Assembly: GCA_049585195.1 (NCBI GenBank)
Contig: JBAUZG010000326.1
Span: 1-64,000, forward strand
Source of the DNA: KBS-96 sp049585195
Lineage (GTDB): Bacteria; Acidobacteriota; Terriglobia; Bryobacterales; Bryobacteraceae
Length of the DNA: 64,000 bases
Direction of reading: 5' to 3'
Shown here one piece after another: positions 24,314 through 33,671 of the stretch (position 1 is its first letter; each line of letters starts with the position of its first letter). The notes under the pieces were generated by a model, which ran no database searches, was not told where the DNA came from, and was given only the letters and a program-made list of their open reading frames with translations. The position numbers were made by a program, and so were the translations under genes.

Positions 24314-26151
24314 CCGGCCTGGCCCTCGACAAAGAACAAAAGCTCGCGGAGTTCGCCGGTGGCTTCCCGCAATGCCTTAGAATCGCCCGATTCCAACGCC
24401 GATTCAATTTTCTCGTTGAGATTAATCGCCTCCTCGCGATCGTCGTCATGCATCTTGCCAATCAGACGGCGCGAGCGTTCGAGCAGATCAGCGGTCTCGC
24501 GATCCGCCCGCGTTGGAGCCGCGTCGATTGTCACCACCTTGTCCGCCTGCGCGCCTTCACCCGCGGCAGCGGCCATCGCCCGCTCCTCAACCGCCGCGAC
24601 GTCGAGCACCCCGTCGCCATACGCCATCTCCGCGCGCTGCTCGTACATCTCCTGAATTCGTCTCCGCCCGGCCGCAATCTCCTCGGGACTTTTTGCGCGA
24701 AGCGCGTTGGCGATCGTAACCTGCTTCGACTTTCCGGTCTGCTTCTCGACGGCTGTCACCTCGAGAATGCCATTCAGATCAAGTCGCATCCGGCACAGCA
24801 GTTCGCTCGGCTCAAACACCGGAGCCAATCCATCGATCCGGAAATCGCCGACCGGGATGTTCTTCAACGCATCCTCGTCCTCTCCCTGATACACCTGAAT
24901 CTCTACTTCCGTCTGAAAAGGATAACTGGTGCTATAGCTCTCAGTGCGAGTCAACGGCAACGGGACGTTGCGTCGAATAATCGGGCGGTAGCAGTGCGGG
25001 TACGGAACGCCTCCGCGCTCGCCTAGATATGAGATACCGAACGAGTACGGCGATACGTCCACCAGTACGCGGTCGATGCCGTGACCCGACAGGCGCGAGG
25101 CCAGCACCCCTGCGCCTAGCGCGACGCACAAATCGGGATGAACGTCCTGGCGGGGCGTTAGTCCCGTGTGTTCGATCAACAGATCGGTTACCAAAGGCGT
25201 GCGCGTCGAACCTCCCACCAGCAGGATGGCATCCATGTCGCTCGACTTCTGGCCTGCATCACGCAGCGCCCTCGACACGCTATCAAGCGTCGAATCCACA
25301 AGCGAGCGAATGAGCCCCTCGTATTCGTCCCGCGAAATCTCCATCTCGAGATGAAGCGGCGTGCCATTTTCGATAACCAAGGCCTCTTCGCGGATCTTGA
25401 CGTATCGTTCGAAGCTGAGCTTCTTCTTCGCCTCTTCCGCCGCCCACCATAAACGAGCCTTCGCGGCCGCGTGTCCCTGGCGCAGGTCGATGTCGTGCTG
25501 GCTCTTAAACTCCTGCGCAAGCCGCCCTGCAAGCAGATCGTCGAAATCGTCGCCGCCCAGCCGGTTGTTGCCGTGGCTTGCGAGCACCTCGGTTACGTCG
25601 CCTTCAACCAAGACAACCGAAACGTCGAACGTGCCACCGCCGAGATCATAGATCAAAACCTTGTGGCGTGTTCCATCGCCATAACCATAGGCCAAACTGG
25701 CGGCAGTGGGTTCATTCAGAATACGAACCACTTCGAGGCCGGCCAAGGCTCCGGCTTCTCGCGTTGCGTTGCGCTGAGCGTCGGAGAAGTAGGCCGGGAC
25801 AGTAATGACAGTCCTTTGAGGGCGCTCACCCAGCGCCTGAGCCGCCCATTCCACGAGCTCGCTCAAAATGAGCGCCGAGATTTCCTGCGGCGTGAACTCC
25901 TTTCCACCGAGTGATACCCGCTCATCGGAACCCATTTTGCGCTTGACGCTGCGCACCGTCCGCTCCGGGTACAGCGCCTGTTGATTGCGCGCTGGTGCGC
26001 CCACCAGAAGCTCTCCCGATGCCGACAGCCCAACGCAGGAGGGCAGCATCCGCGTGTCTCCCGGCCCGACCACCCGCGCCTCTCCCTCATGAAACGCAGC
26101 AATCTCGGAATTCGTCGTGCCTAAGTCAATGCCAACAATCAAGTCGCTCAT
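24310..26151 (-). CDS. Hsp70-family chaperone, divergent DnaK/HscC-like
   Basis: 613 aa. The ATPase domain is complete: IVGIDLGTTNSEIA, 'TVITVPAYFSDAQRNATREA', RILNEPTAASLAYG, 'VLIYDLGGGTFDVSVV', NRLGGDDFD, and LLVGGSTRTPLV. The linker has VDVSPYSFGISYLGE in place of the usual DVTPLSLGIE. The substrate domain has 'YQGEDEDALKNIPVGDF' and DLNGILEVTAVEK, so it is a working chaperone of shorter-than-DnaK length (typically 630-650 aa) with a trimmed lid, as in HscC-type proteins. It overlaps the GrpE-like and zinc-ribbon genes by 4 bp on each side. Probably a specialised, not housekeeping, Hsp70. Confidence 0.93.
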   Translation of the reverse strand: MSDLIVGIDLGTTNSEIAAFHEGEARVVGPGDTRMLPSCVGLSASGELLVGAPARNQQALYPERTVRSVKRKMGSDERVSLGGKEFTPQEISALILSELVEWAAQALGERPQRTVITVPAYFSDAQRNATREAGALAGLEVVRILNEPTAASLAYGYGDGTRHKVLIYDLGGGTFDVSVVLVEGDVTEVLASHGNNRLGGDDFDDLLAGRLAQEFKSQHDIDLRQGHAAAKARLWWAAEEAKKKLSFERYVKIREEALVIENGTPLHLEMEISRDEYEGLIRSLVDSTLDSVSRALRDAGQKSSDMDAILLVGGSTRTPLVTDLLIEHTGLTPRQDVHPDLCVALGAGVLASRLSGHGIDRVLVDVSPYSFGISYLGERGGVPYPHCYRPIIRRNVPLPLTRTESYSTSYPFQTEVEIQVYQGEDEDALKNIPVGDFRIDGLAPVFEPSELLCRMRLDLNGILEVTAVEKQTGKSKQVTIANALRAKSPEEIAAGRRRIQEMYEQRAEMAYGDGVLDVAAVEERAMAAAAGEGAQADKVVTIDAAPTRADRETADLLERSRRLIGKMHDDDREEAINLNEKIESALESGDSKALREATGELRELLFFVEGQAG

Positions 26152-26930
26152 TTTTCATTTCCTTCTTTCGGTTCGACTGATACCTTGACCTCCGCGGAAC
26201 GGAATACCGCGCCATTCCACTCGTATCCGGTTCGATAAATTTCCAGAACCGTGCCTTCCGGAACTGCTTCCGATTCCTGTTTCTCGACCGCGTTCATCGA
26301 ATGCGGATCGAATGGTTGTCCAAGTGGGCGAATCGGCCGCGCATTGAACTCGTCGAGCATCTGATCGAGACGCTCGAGACAAAGTTCGTATCCCCTGATT
26401 AGTGCAGCGGCCGCCTTTCCAAACGAATCGGCGCCGGGTCTGGCAAGGAGGCGCGAGAGCCAGCCCTTCGAACTTTTCGAGATGACTGCGTCACTTTCCT
26501 TGGCCGACTGCAGCCCGCGCTCCATACGGTCGCGCAGATCGACGAGCGAACCGAGAATCTCTCTCCGGCAGCACCGCTCGGCCTCGCGTTCGATGCCGCG
26601 CTCCCGTTCGCGATGCGCGGAGCTTATTTCATCCGCAATCCGCGCGGTTTGCGAATCAATCGCCGCGGTAAGCTCCTTGAAAGTCCGGCCCTGAAGCTTT
26701 ACTTCTTGCGTAAGAGCCGTCATCGATGCCCAAAGCGCGTACGAGCTTGCCTCACCGCGCGCGCCGTCCGTATCGGCAGTGCCCGAGGTAACCGCCGATA
26801 GAATTTCCGCTTCGATTCCCTCCGGCGGTTGCTCTGCTTCGAGCGCGCTGTCAAGCCACTCCTCGAAGCGGCTCATAATCTGCTCCCGGGTCAATCCGGC
26901 GATCACGCTCGTTTCAATGCCTCCAGCCAC
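26148..26930 (-). CDS. GrpE-like nucleotide exchange factor
   Basis: 260 aa. The C-terminal third carries the GrpE beta-domain pattern: GQPFDPHSMNAVEKQESEAV, PEGTVLEIYRTGYEWNGAV and FRSAEVKVSVE. The N-terminal part includes a charged coiled coil ('RTFKELTAAIDSQTARIADEI' then HRERERGIEREAERC), where GrpE dimerises. Long for GrpE (about 190-200 aa): an extra N-terminal helical region of about 70 residues precedes it. It should release ADP from the adjacent Hsp70. It overlaps the Hsp70 start by 4 bp and the upstream J-protein gene by 28 bp. Confidence 0.85.
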   Translation of the reverse strand: MAGGIETSVIAGLTREQIMSRFEEWLDSALEAEQPPEGIEAEILSAVTSGTADTDGARGEASSYALWASMTALTQEVKLQGRTFKELTAAIDSQTARIADEISSAHRERERGIEREAERCCRREILGSLVDLRDRMERGLQSAKESDAVISKSSKGWLSRLLARPGADSFGKAAAALIRGYELCLERLDQMLDEFNARPIRPLGQPFDPHSMNAVEKQESEAVPEGTVLEIYRTGYEWNGAVFRSAEVKVSVEPKEGNEK

Positions 26931-27190
26931 GGACCCGGACCCACGAACCGCCGCTCAGGTTCCAAGCCCGCAAATAAGGAAGATAGCGGCGCGGACGGAT
27001 CGGAGACAGACAGCATCTCGCGGATGCGCCGGCGCGGATCGCGAAGAGTTTCAAATGCATCGCGAATTCGCTCGAATTCCTCCGGCGACCGGTCGGGTGG
27101 GTGCTCCTTCACCTTCTTTAGATACGCAGCTCGAATCTCTTCATCGCTGGCGTTCTCGGCTAGGCCGAATACTTCCGTAGCGTTCATCAC
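26903..27190 (-). CDS. J-domain-like protein with HPPD loop
   Basis: 95 aa. Residues 4-60 follow the J-domain layout: FGLAENASDEEIRAAYLKKV (helices I and II), EHPPDRSPEEFERIRDAFETL (loop and helix III). The invariant HPD is HPPD at 30-33, one residue longer. The C-terminal third is unique and Pro/Gly-rich. J-domains stimulate Hsp70 ATPase through HPD; the inserted Pro means activity cannot be assumed. It overlaps its neighbours by 4 bp (upstream) and 28 bp (downstream). Confidence 0.75.
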   Translation of the reverse strand: MMNATEVFGLAENASDEEIRAAYLKKVKEHPPDRSPEEFERIRDAFETLRDPRRRIREMLSVSDPSAPLSSLFAGLEPERRFVGPGPWLEALKRA

Positions 27191-29805
27191 TTTCTCCTGC
27201 TCCTGCGATTTGCCGGTTCGGGCAACATTCCCTCGCCACTCAGCCGCGCGATCAATTCCTCGAGGCTTTCGCCCTTCTGAACCGCGCGCGCCGTTTCTTC
27301 CAGCAAGATCCTGGCGATCTCGGGTGGCATGTCTTCGGGAATCTCAAATCCTCCCGCCACATCGCCTTCGTCGAAATCGTAGTCTTCGTCGTCCTCAAAA
27401 TCGTCGAACCCATCGATCGTTTCGCCGCGCTCTCGTCGGCAGTCGGGACAGTTGCACAACTTGCGGCCTACGATCGAACGGTACTGCGGCCCCTGCCGGC
27501 CACCTTTCGGATACGTCGAGGATTTCTTTTCCGTTTCGAGGACCTCGGACAGTTGCGCCGCCGTCAGTTCGATAGACCCGTCGTTGAAGGGGAAGCGCAG
27601 CAAGTCCCTCGCTTTTGCAGCCAGATCGTGCTGGCCCTGCTCGCGTGCGACCTTGGCCGCCGCCGCGGCGCAAATCATGCGGCGTTCGAAATTCCACTCA
27701 GGCAACGATCGCGCGCGAAGGAACAGAAACTGTGCATGAGCGGAGCCGCCGCGCTCCAGACCGGCCGCCGAAATAGCGTATGCGAATTCTCGCTCGTTCG
27801 CGTCGAGCGCCGCGTCCCCCAGGGTTTGAAGCTGCGTCACATCGAGTTTCGAGTGCGTACGCCGAAATTGCCGCGCGGTTTCGGCCAGCCAGCCCGGCGG
27901 GAGTCGGAGCGAGAACTGTACATCCCCTGCTAGCGCTGCTATCCGCGCGACGGCTGCCGGCAGTATAGCTCGCTCGTTCTTCGCAAGTTTCCCTACCTTT
28001 TGCAATCCGTGCAACTCAGTGCGCTTCGAAGCAGTCGCAACCGCAAAAATCAAAAGCTCCGCGGCGGCGCGGCTCTCAAGCAGCCGCTCGATATCGGAGC
28101 GCCGCGTTTGGGTCTGCGCGAAATCTCCCTGCAACGCGGCTGTCAGATAACCTAAGGCCGCGACGAACGCCAGCCGGTCACCCTGTTGAGCTTGCGGCAA
28201 CGCGCAAAGCTCTTTCAGGCTCTTCTCGGCTAAGCTGGCCTTCTTTCGCTCGATGCATCGTATGACGTTTCCGGCCAGAAGCCGCAGTCGCGCCCGCCGC
28301 ACTTCAGGATTCACGCCATCGAGCCGCTCCGCCTTAACCAGATATTGGAGAGCTGTCGTAAATGCGTCCCGTTGCTCGAAGTCCGTCATCAGGAAGAGGA
28401 CCGGCTCAATATCTTGCGGGCAGATTTTGTGCCAGGCTTCCGCAACCGGTCGTGCGTTGGCGTCTTTCGTTTCCTTCGCCCATTCCATCCATTGCGAGAA
28501 TGCCTCGGAATGAGGATCGAGAGCGCACGCACGTTCGTACAATTTTTGCGGACGAATGAAAAACAGGTCGTCGGACGTGTGCCCGTTCGAGCCGCGCGCC
28601 GATTGCTCGAAAGACCGAATGACCCTCTCAGGAACATCCCGCAACAATTTCGCCATGTGTAGATACAGCGCGGCGACTGCGGTTCCGTTCGGAGAGAACC
28701 ATCCTTCTTCCACCGCCTTCAACCGGAAATCGTTCCACCGCGCGCAAGCCAAAAGAAGGTCGGAGGGATGGTCAGATTGCTGCTCGAGAGCGCGAGCAAA
28801 CAAGCGGCAGAAGTAAGCGTCGTGGCGGGCCGGCCCGCCCAGCGCTCCTCTTGTCTTTTCGACATCCAGTTCCTCCAGGGCGGCGCGCACCGAAATATGT
28901 TGCTTCAACCGCTCGAGCTGGGCTGGCGCGTTCTTGCGGCACGCCTGCACAACCGCGCGTATCGCGTTCAGAATGCGGCCATCGTGTTCGGCCGATTCGA
29001 ATGCGTTGTCGAGTTCTCCGATCGCATGTTTCAGCGCCGGCACATCGCCTGTAACTTGAGATACGAGTTCCGCGCTCGCAGCCTGCAGTCGCCGGTCACC
29101 CCTGCCCTCGAGCATCGAATGAATTGCCGGAACAAGGCGCGCCGCCGCCGACTCAGGCTTGATTCGATCTAAATACCGCCGGCACGCTTCGTCATCGCGC
29201 CGATACAGAGAAGCGATCGACCAAACCAGCATCTTCCAAGGCGCGAGCGGCGAACGCCGTGAAACTTCCGCGAGCGTTAACGCTTCATCAGTAACCGGAC
29301 CGCTCGTCACCGCCTCGAAAGCCTTCTCGAGCGCGGCCGCGGCCTGCCGCAACGAATGCTCCAAGGGAAGAGCCGGACACTCGGCTAACGCCGCAAGATC
29401 CGTTACTTGCTCTTGAATGGCAAGCTCGATGGCGGCGCGTTGCTCTTCCGCGAGCGTCGGGTCGTTCAGTGGCGCGATCAATTGTTCGAGCTTGCCTGCG
29501 CGGGCTGCGGCCGACGCCGTTAAACCAGCAAGTCGGCTGCGAGCGGCAGGATAGCGCTCGCGCACTAGATCGAGAAGCGCGTTCGCCTCCACTGCCAGGT
29601 TCTGGCGTATCAAATCTTGTATTCGGCCCGCGTAGGCATCGATCAGCAGCGCTTCCGAAGCGGCGGAACGATACATTTTGTGCACGTCCTTCGCCTGTTC
29701 GAGCGCAGTTTTATGCCTCGCGTTAGCAATCAGTTGCCGGACACGAGTCACCGCCGATGTGAAGGCTTGCTCTTCTGACGTCTGATGCACGCAGTTCGGC
29801 CTCAC
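27187..29805 (-). CDS. Large helical-repeat protein of the Hsp70 operon
   Basis: 872 aa, first gene of the operon. Nearly the whole length is Ala/Leu/Arg-rich helix in TPR/HEAT-like pairs. Near residues 780-800 is a single Cys cluster (LCNCPDCRRERG), followed by a strongly acidic stretch (FDDFEDDEDYDFDEGD) and a helical tail ending in RRSRRK. No signal or TM. In its position, with J-protein, GrpE and Hsp70 coded behind it by overlapping genes, it may be a client-recruiting or scaffold subunit. I do not recognise a named family. Confidence 0.7.
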   Translation of the reverse strand: MRPNCVHQTSEEQAFTSAVTRVRQLIANARHKTALEQAKDVHKMYRSAASEALLIDAYAGRIQDLIRQNLAVEANALLDLVRERYPAARSRLAGLTASAAARAGKLEQLIAPLNDPTLAEEQRAAIELAIQEQVTDLAALAECPALPLEHSLRQAAAALEKAFEAVTSGPVTDEALTLAEVSRRSPLAPWKMLVWSIASLYRRDDEACRRYLDRIKPESAAARLVPAIHSMLEGRGDRRLQAASAELVSQVTGDVPALKHAIGELDNAFESAEHDGRILNAIRAVVQACRKNAPAQLERLKQHISVRAALEELDVEKTRGALGGPARHDAYFCRLFARALEQQSDHPSDLLLACARWNDFRLKAVEEGWFSPNGTAVAALYLHMAKLLRDVPERVIRSFEQSARGSNGHTSDDLFFIRPQKLYERACALDPHSEAFSQWMEWAKETKDANARPVAEAWHKICPQDIEPVLFLMTDFEQRDAFTTALQYLVKAERLDGVNPEVRRARLRLLAGNVIRCIERKKASLAEKSLKELCALPQAQQGDRLAFVAALGYLTAALQGDFAQTQTRRSDIERLLESRAAAELLIFAVATASKRTELHGLQKVGKLAKNERAILPAAVARIAALAGDVQFSLRLPPGWLAETARQFRRTHSKLDVTQLQTLGDAALDANEREFAYAISAAGLERGGSAHAQFLFLRARSLPEWNFERRMICAAAAAKVAREQGQHDLAAKARDLLRFPFNDGSIELTAAQLSEVLETEKKSSTYPKGGRQGPQYRSIVGRKLCNCPDCRRERGETIDGFDDFEDDEDYDFDEGDVAGGFEIPEDMPPEIARILLEETARAVQKGESLEELIARLSGEGMLPEPANRRSRRK

Positions 29806-29819
29806 TCTTTCTCTCGGGG

Positions 29820-29838
29820 GGCTAGAACCATACTAGCC
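29820..29838. repeat. Short inverted repeat between two leftward genes
   Basis: GGCTAG-aaccata-CTAGCC, a 6-bp stem in the 59-bp gap between the GH38 stop and the operon start at 29805. No T-run on either side, so a weak terminator at best. Confidence 0.25.
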
Positions 29839-29864
29839 GAGCTGCCGAAAATTCTCAGCGTCTG

Positions 29865-32800
29865 TCATTTTGAATCCGAGCCGGAAGCGTCAGCGACCTT
29901 GATTGGTTTATGCCCTAAATCGGCATACGGCTGAGGTTCGGTCCGTTTCAGCGTGTCGAACAGCGGCTGAACTGGCTTCACCACCGGATTCTCGTCTACC
30001 ACCGAAATCGCCAGCACCCGCACCTTAGGGTTATCCGGCAGTCGAAGCGTCCGAGCGTTTCGAGGTATGTCGATGCCGTATGCAAACAGATACGAATATT
30101 GATACGGCTCGTTCAATCCCGACGCCGTGTGATGATGCGACGCATACCAGGCAATATCGGCGGGTTTGACGTAGCCGGCCTCAAGCCCCGCGTAATCTTC
30201 CGGATAGCGCGGCGACCACTGCTTGGGCCAGTCCGCCGGTTTCGGCCATGCCGCATGATTCGCCGAGAATGCCCAATCACGTTGCGGCTCATTTTTCCAG
30301 ATGCGCGTATCCCACTGGCCGACAAACCCGCCCCAATTTTGAATATTCAAATCGAATGACTTCTCACCAACCTGGAATCTGGCTCGCTGGTCTCCATCGG
30401 TTGAAGCGGCGAGGATATATATGCGGTTGTAGTGACCGGAAGGCAGATCAATACTCTGCCCCTTCGCGCTTACAGCGTTCGGAACCCCCGTCTTAGCCGG
30501 TCCGAGTTGAAATTGAACACCGTTATGTTGCATTCGAGCGGGCAGCATCTCGGCAGGCAGGGCGTTCCCATTGCCGTCGAATCCGCCGCCATCGGTTTTC
30601 GTATCATCGTCGCTCGCGACTGCTAAATCGTAACTAAGAGATACCGGTTGGGACTCGACATCCTGCAGCTTCTCAGGAGCCGAACCGAGGCGTAAAGCGA
30701 ACGACCGCGGCTGAAACGGCGTGAACGACGTCACCAGCGCGCCGTCATTGACTGTAGCCGGTCCGATAGGTTGCTCCTGGCCATTGATCTCGCGCGCCTC
30801 AACAACCGGCCCCGCGAAAGACACTTCAACATTCTGAGCCGGACGGCCATCGAGTTCCACCATGCGCAGAACCATTTCATCGCTCGATTCCGCCTTCTTC
30901 ACAGCCAGCACCCGAATACGCGAGTTCTTCAGACGCACAAGCGAGAACGTCTTGCCGAGCGCACCGGAGTGCTTCGGGCTTTCAAACGCCATCAGCGGGT
31001 CGTTTAGCCGATACGCTTGCCAATCTGTCTGCGCTTCGCGCCAATCGCCGCGATGTCCCGTTAAACCAAAGACAAATTCGTGGTGCCCCCAATCCTGGTT
31101 GGCTTGATCGGTAAACTCTGGTGGCCGGCCGTTCCCCCTGGGCTGTATACCCGGCGTTCGCATCAGTGTCAACCGAAGCGTGTTGGCATTCGGCTTGTCG
31201 GATCCATTCTTGAAACCTGTCAGAATCGTCGCGCCAAATGTGCCGCTAGCGTCCGTTAGGTCAATCCAGCGATGCGTAGCAACTTCAAACTGGCGCTCGC
31301 TTGCCGTCGGCCGCTCGACCGTGCCGATATCCCAGTTGTACGTCGCGTTTTCATTTGAAGCGCTAAGCGGAAATGTCGCCTTGAGATTGGCAGCGAGCGC
31401 TCTCCAATCGATCTCATTTCCAAACTCCACTCGATTACCGGCGTCGCCCTCCGAAAGACTGATCGATTGAACAAATGTGGAATTCTCGGCATGCCGCGTC
31501 ACTTCAAGCGAGACGCGAACCGGCCCATTCTCTTTAATGCGAACCCGAGGCGTGCCGCCCGCATAAGCGCGCGGAGCTGCTTGCTCCTGATCGAAATCCA
31601 TGTTCCAGGCGGGCCATTGGCGAGGACTATCGGTCGAAATCGCCAACCGCATCGGTGCTCCGAGCAATTCCTTATTCAGACTCTTATCGAATATGCTCGC
31701 CACGTCTCCATCTGCATTTACCTTTACGCGATAGCGCTCATTTTCGAGCGACGATTCGGTGATCTTCAGCGCCGAAGCGGAGCCGCTGCCTGAAGGCTCA
31801 ACATCGTATACCGCATAGCCGACCGAAGGAACCTTCGCCAGAAACAGCACATTGCCGCTTTCCACTTGCGAGAGAACTTCCTTGCCATCCGGGCCAACGA
31901 CGCGGACGGCCTTTGGCGTTCCCCCGGAAAATGGGAGCTGAGCTTCCACCACGTCTTCACGCGCCACATTCAGCGGATTGTAGACGACAACCGGCACGCC
32001 TTTCGTTTGCGTGTTCATGCCCGAGGCGATCACCCCGGTTGCATCGGTCACAATACCGGCGAACTGATTCAGTGCGATGATGTCGTCGTTCCAGGCAAAC
32101 TCATAAGCGCGCGGAGTTGCGGTCCCGGCAGCCGTATCGTGAAAGTGCCCGCCCATCTCCAAAGTCCAGGCATTGTTGAGTTCAGCCTGTGGGTAGGCTC
32201 GCCCTCCCATCCATTGCGCTGCGACAGACGCTTTCTCGGCGGCATCGGCCAGCAGTTCGCCCTTCATAATCCAACGCTTGTGATAGGCCTCGGACGTCAA
32301 CGAGCCGGCGGAATGATTGATTAACTCGAGATCGCCCTTGTATTGCGGCAGGCGCGATGTCATCTCCGGCTTAATATCTTTGAACATCTGGTCCGCGGCG
32401 GATTCGATCACGTGAACCGGGCCATCGCCGACCTGTACCTTAGGCCCGGTAGATTGCTGGGGCTCTTCTGCCGGTTGCGGACCAAAGCGAGGCCGGGGCG
32501 GTGGCGGCAACACCGTTTCGCTTTTCGTAACGATCGCCTCCAGAAGCCGAACCGTTGATTCTTGCGTGGCTCCGCCCGTATCGCCAGTGCCCACGTAATG
32601 ATAATCGGCGTATACGCCTGTCACTTTGCCATCGAGATCGATGCGCTTCACCCAGTTCTGTTCCAGTTCTCTCGGCCGCTGAAGAAGGCGCAACTGCTGC
32701 GGCGTCAGGTGAGCTTTTTCCTCGTCTGTCAACTGGGGCGGCGGAGGCGGCGGTCCCGGTTCCTTACTGAGATCGGTGTAGACATTCGAGGTGTAACTGC

Positions 32801-33470
32801 CGGGATTGAGCGCGGCAATGACCGATTTGCCGTCAGGTCCAATCCATAGTCCAACGTTGAAAGGAATGCCCTCAGGCGTATTCTCCGGTGAACCCGGGCC
32901 GCCCACCTTCGGAGCTGGCTGCCACGCCGCGCTCAGCTTCTGTGTGGAAAAGCCCCTTACGCCGGCATGCGCCAATATGCTCGGTAAGGAAGCCGGAAAT
33001 CCGAAACAGTCCGGCAGCATGTATTCGTCGCTGGCCTTTCCAAATTCGTTCCGAAACCATGTGTTGCCATAGAGGATTTGCCGGATGATGCCTTCCGCGC
33101 TCGGAAGGTTCACATCGCCTTCCTCCATCGACGACCCGGCCGGATACCATCGCCCGGCTTCCACATATTGCTTCATCCGCGCATAATCCGACGGGTAATA
33201 CTCTTTCATTAGCCGGTAGCGATTCGCGCCAGTCCAGTTGAAAATATAGTGCGGGTATTTTTCGATGTAATCGAAATTGACTCGCATCGTTTTCAGCAGG
33301 TATTCGCTAATCGTCTGCGGAAATTCCCATCGCCATTGCGTATCGAGATGCGCGTAAGGAACGACGTACAGCGTCGGATCTTTGCGAATATCGGGAGCCG
33401 TCATCGTTTGGGCGGCCAGTGTCGCTGCCAAGGCAATCGAAGAGACGAAAAGCGCCTTTCGGAAATGCAT
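29865..33470 (-). CDS. Secreted GH38 alpha-mannosidase-like glycosidase
   Basis: 1201 aa. The N-terminus MHFRKALFVSSIALAATLAAQ is a Sec signal. GH38 catalytic-domain motifs are present: VVPYAHLDTQWRWEF (zinc-binding HxD), MLPDCFGFPASLP (nucleophile-type Asp) and, further on, the mid and beta-sandwich domains of the family. The C-terminal 350 residues are additional beta domains with a likely sugar-binding role. It would hydrolyse alpha-mannosyl linkages in glycans or plant/fungal polymers outside the cytoplasm. Single gene, divergent from pstS with 201 bp between. Confidence 0.88.
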   Translation of the reverse strand: MHFRKALFVSSIALAATLAAQTMTAPDIRKDPTLYVVPYAHLDTQWRWEFPQTISEYLLKTMRVNFDYIEKYPHYIFNWTGANRYRLMKEYYPSDYARMKQYVEAGRWYPAGSSMEEGDVNLPSAEGIIRQILYGNTWFRNEFGKASDEYMLPDCFGFPASLPSILAHAGVRGFSTQKLSAAWQPAPKVGGPGSPENTPEGIPFNVGLWIGPDGKSVIAALNPGSYTSNVYTDLSKEPGPPPPPPQLTDEEKAHLTPQQLRLLQRPRELEQNWVKRIDLDGKVTGVYADYHYVGTGDTGGATQESTVRLLEAIVTKSETVLPPPPRPRFGPQPAEEPQQSTGPKVQVGDGPVHVIESAADQMFKDIKPEMTSRLPQYKGDLELINHSAGSLTSEAYHKRWIMKGELLADAAEKASVAAQWMGGRAYPQAELNNAWTLEMGGHFHDTAAGTATPRAYEFAWNDDIIALNQFAGIVTDATGVIASGMNTQTKGVPVVVYNPLNVAREDVVEAQLPFSGGTPKAVRVVGPDGKEVLSQVESGNVLFLAKVPSVGYAVYDVEPSGSGSASALKITESSLENERYRVKVNADGDVASIFDKSLNKELLGAPMRLAISTDSPRQWPAWNMDFDQEQAAPRAYAGGTPRVRIKENGPVRVSLEVTRHAENSTFVQSISLSEGDAGNRVEFGNEIDWRALAANLKATFPLSASNENATYNWDIGTVERPTASERQFEVATHRWIDLTDASGTFGATILTGFKNGSDKPNANTLRLTLMRTPGIQPRGNGRPPEFTDQANQDWGHHEFVFGLTGHRGDWREAQTDWQAYRLNDPLMAFESPKHSGALGKTFSLVRLKNSRIRVLAVKKAESSDEMVLRMVELDGRPAQNVEVSFAGPVVEAREINGQEQPIGPATVNDGALVTSFTPFQPRSFALRLGSAPEKLQDVESQPVSLSYDLAVASDDDTKTDGGGFDGNGNALPAEMLPARMQHNGVQFQLGPAKTGVPNAVSAKGQSIDLPSGHYNRIYILAASTDGDQRARFQVGEKSFDLNIQNWGGFVGQWDTRIWKNEPQRDWAFSANHAAWPKPADWPKQWSPRYPEDYAGLEAGYVKPADIAWYASHHHTASGLNEPYQYSYLFAYGIDIPRNARTLRLPDNPKVRVLAISVVDENPVVKPVQPLFDTLKRTEPQPYADLGHKPIKVADASGSDSK

Positions 33471-33671
33471 AGTCTTTATTACATCGCGCGCACAACGCCA
33501 CCAAACGGCTGTGCGCTATAGCAAGCGACTATATCACTCGTGTGTCTGGAGTTCCGATATTTCGCAAGCGTCGCGCGGTAGCCTTCAGCTCACCGTGGCG
33601 CCCCCATGTCATTGAATTGAAACGTCCCGGCGCTAGACTAATCGAGTACTCAACCAACCGAGACAAACTCC

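Noticed and set aside
24448..25026. 192-aa open frame opposite the Hsp70 gene
   Set aside because: Shadow of the chaperone gene; no motif.
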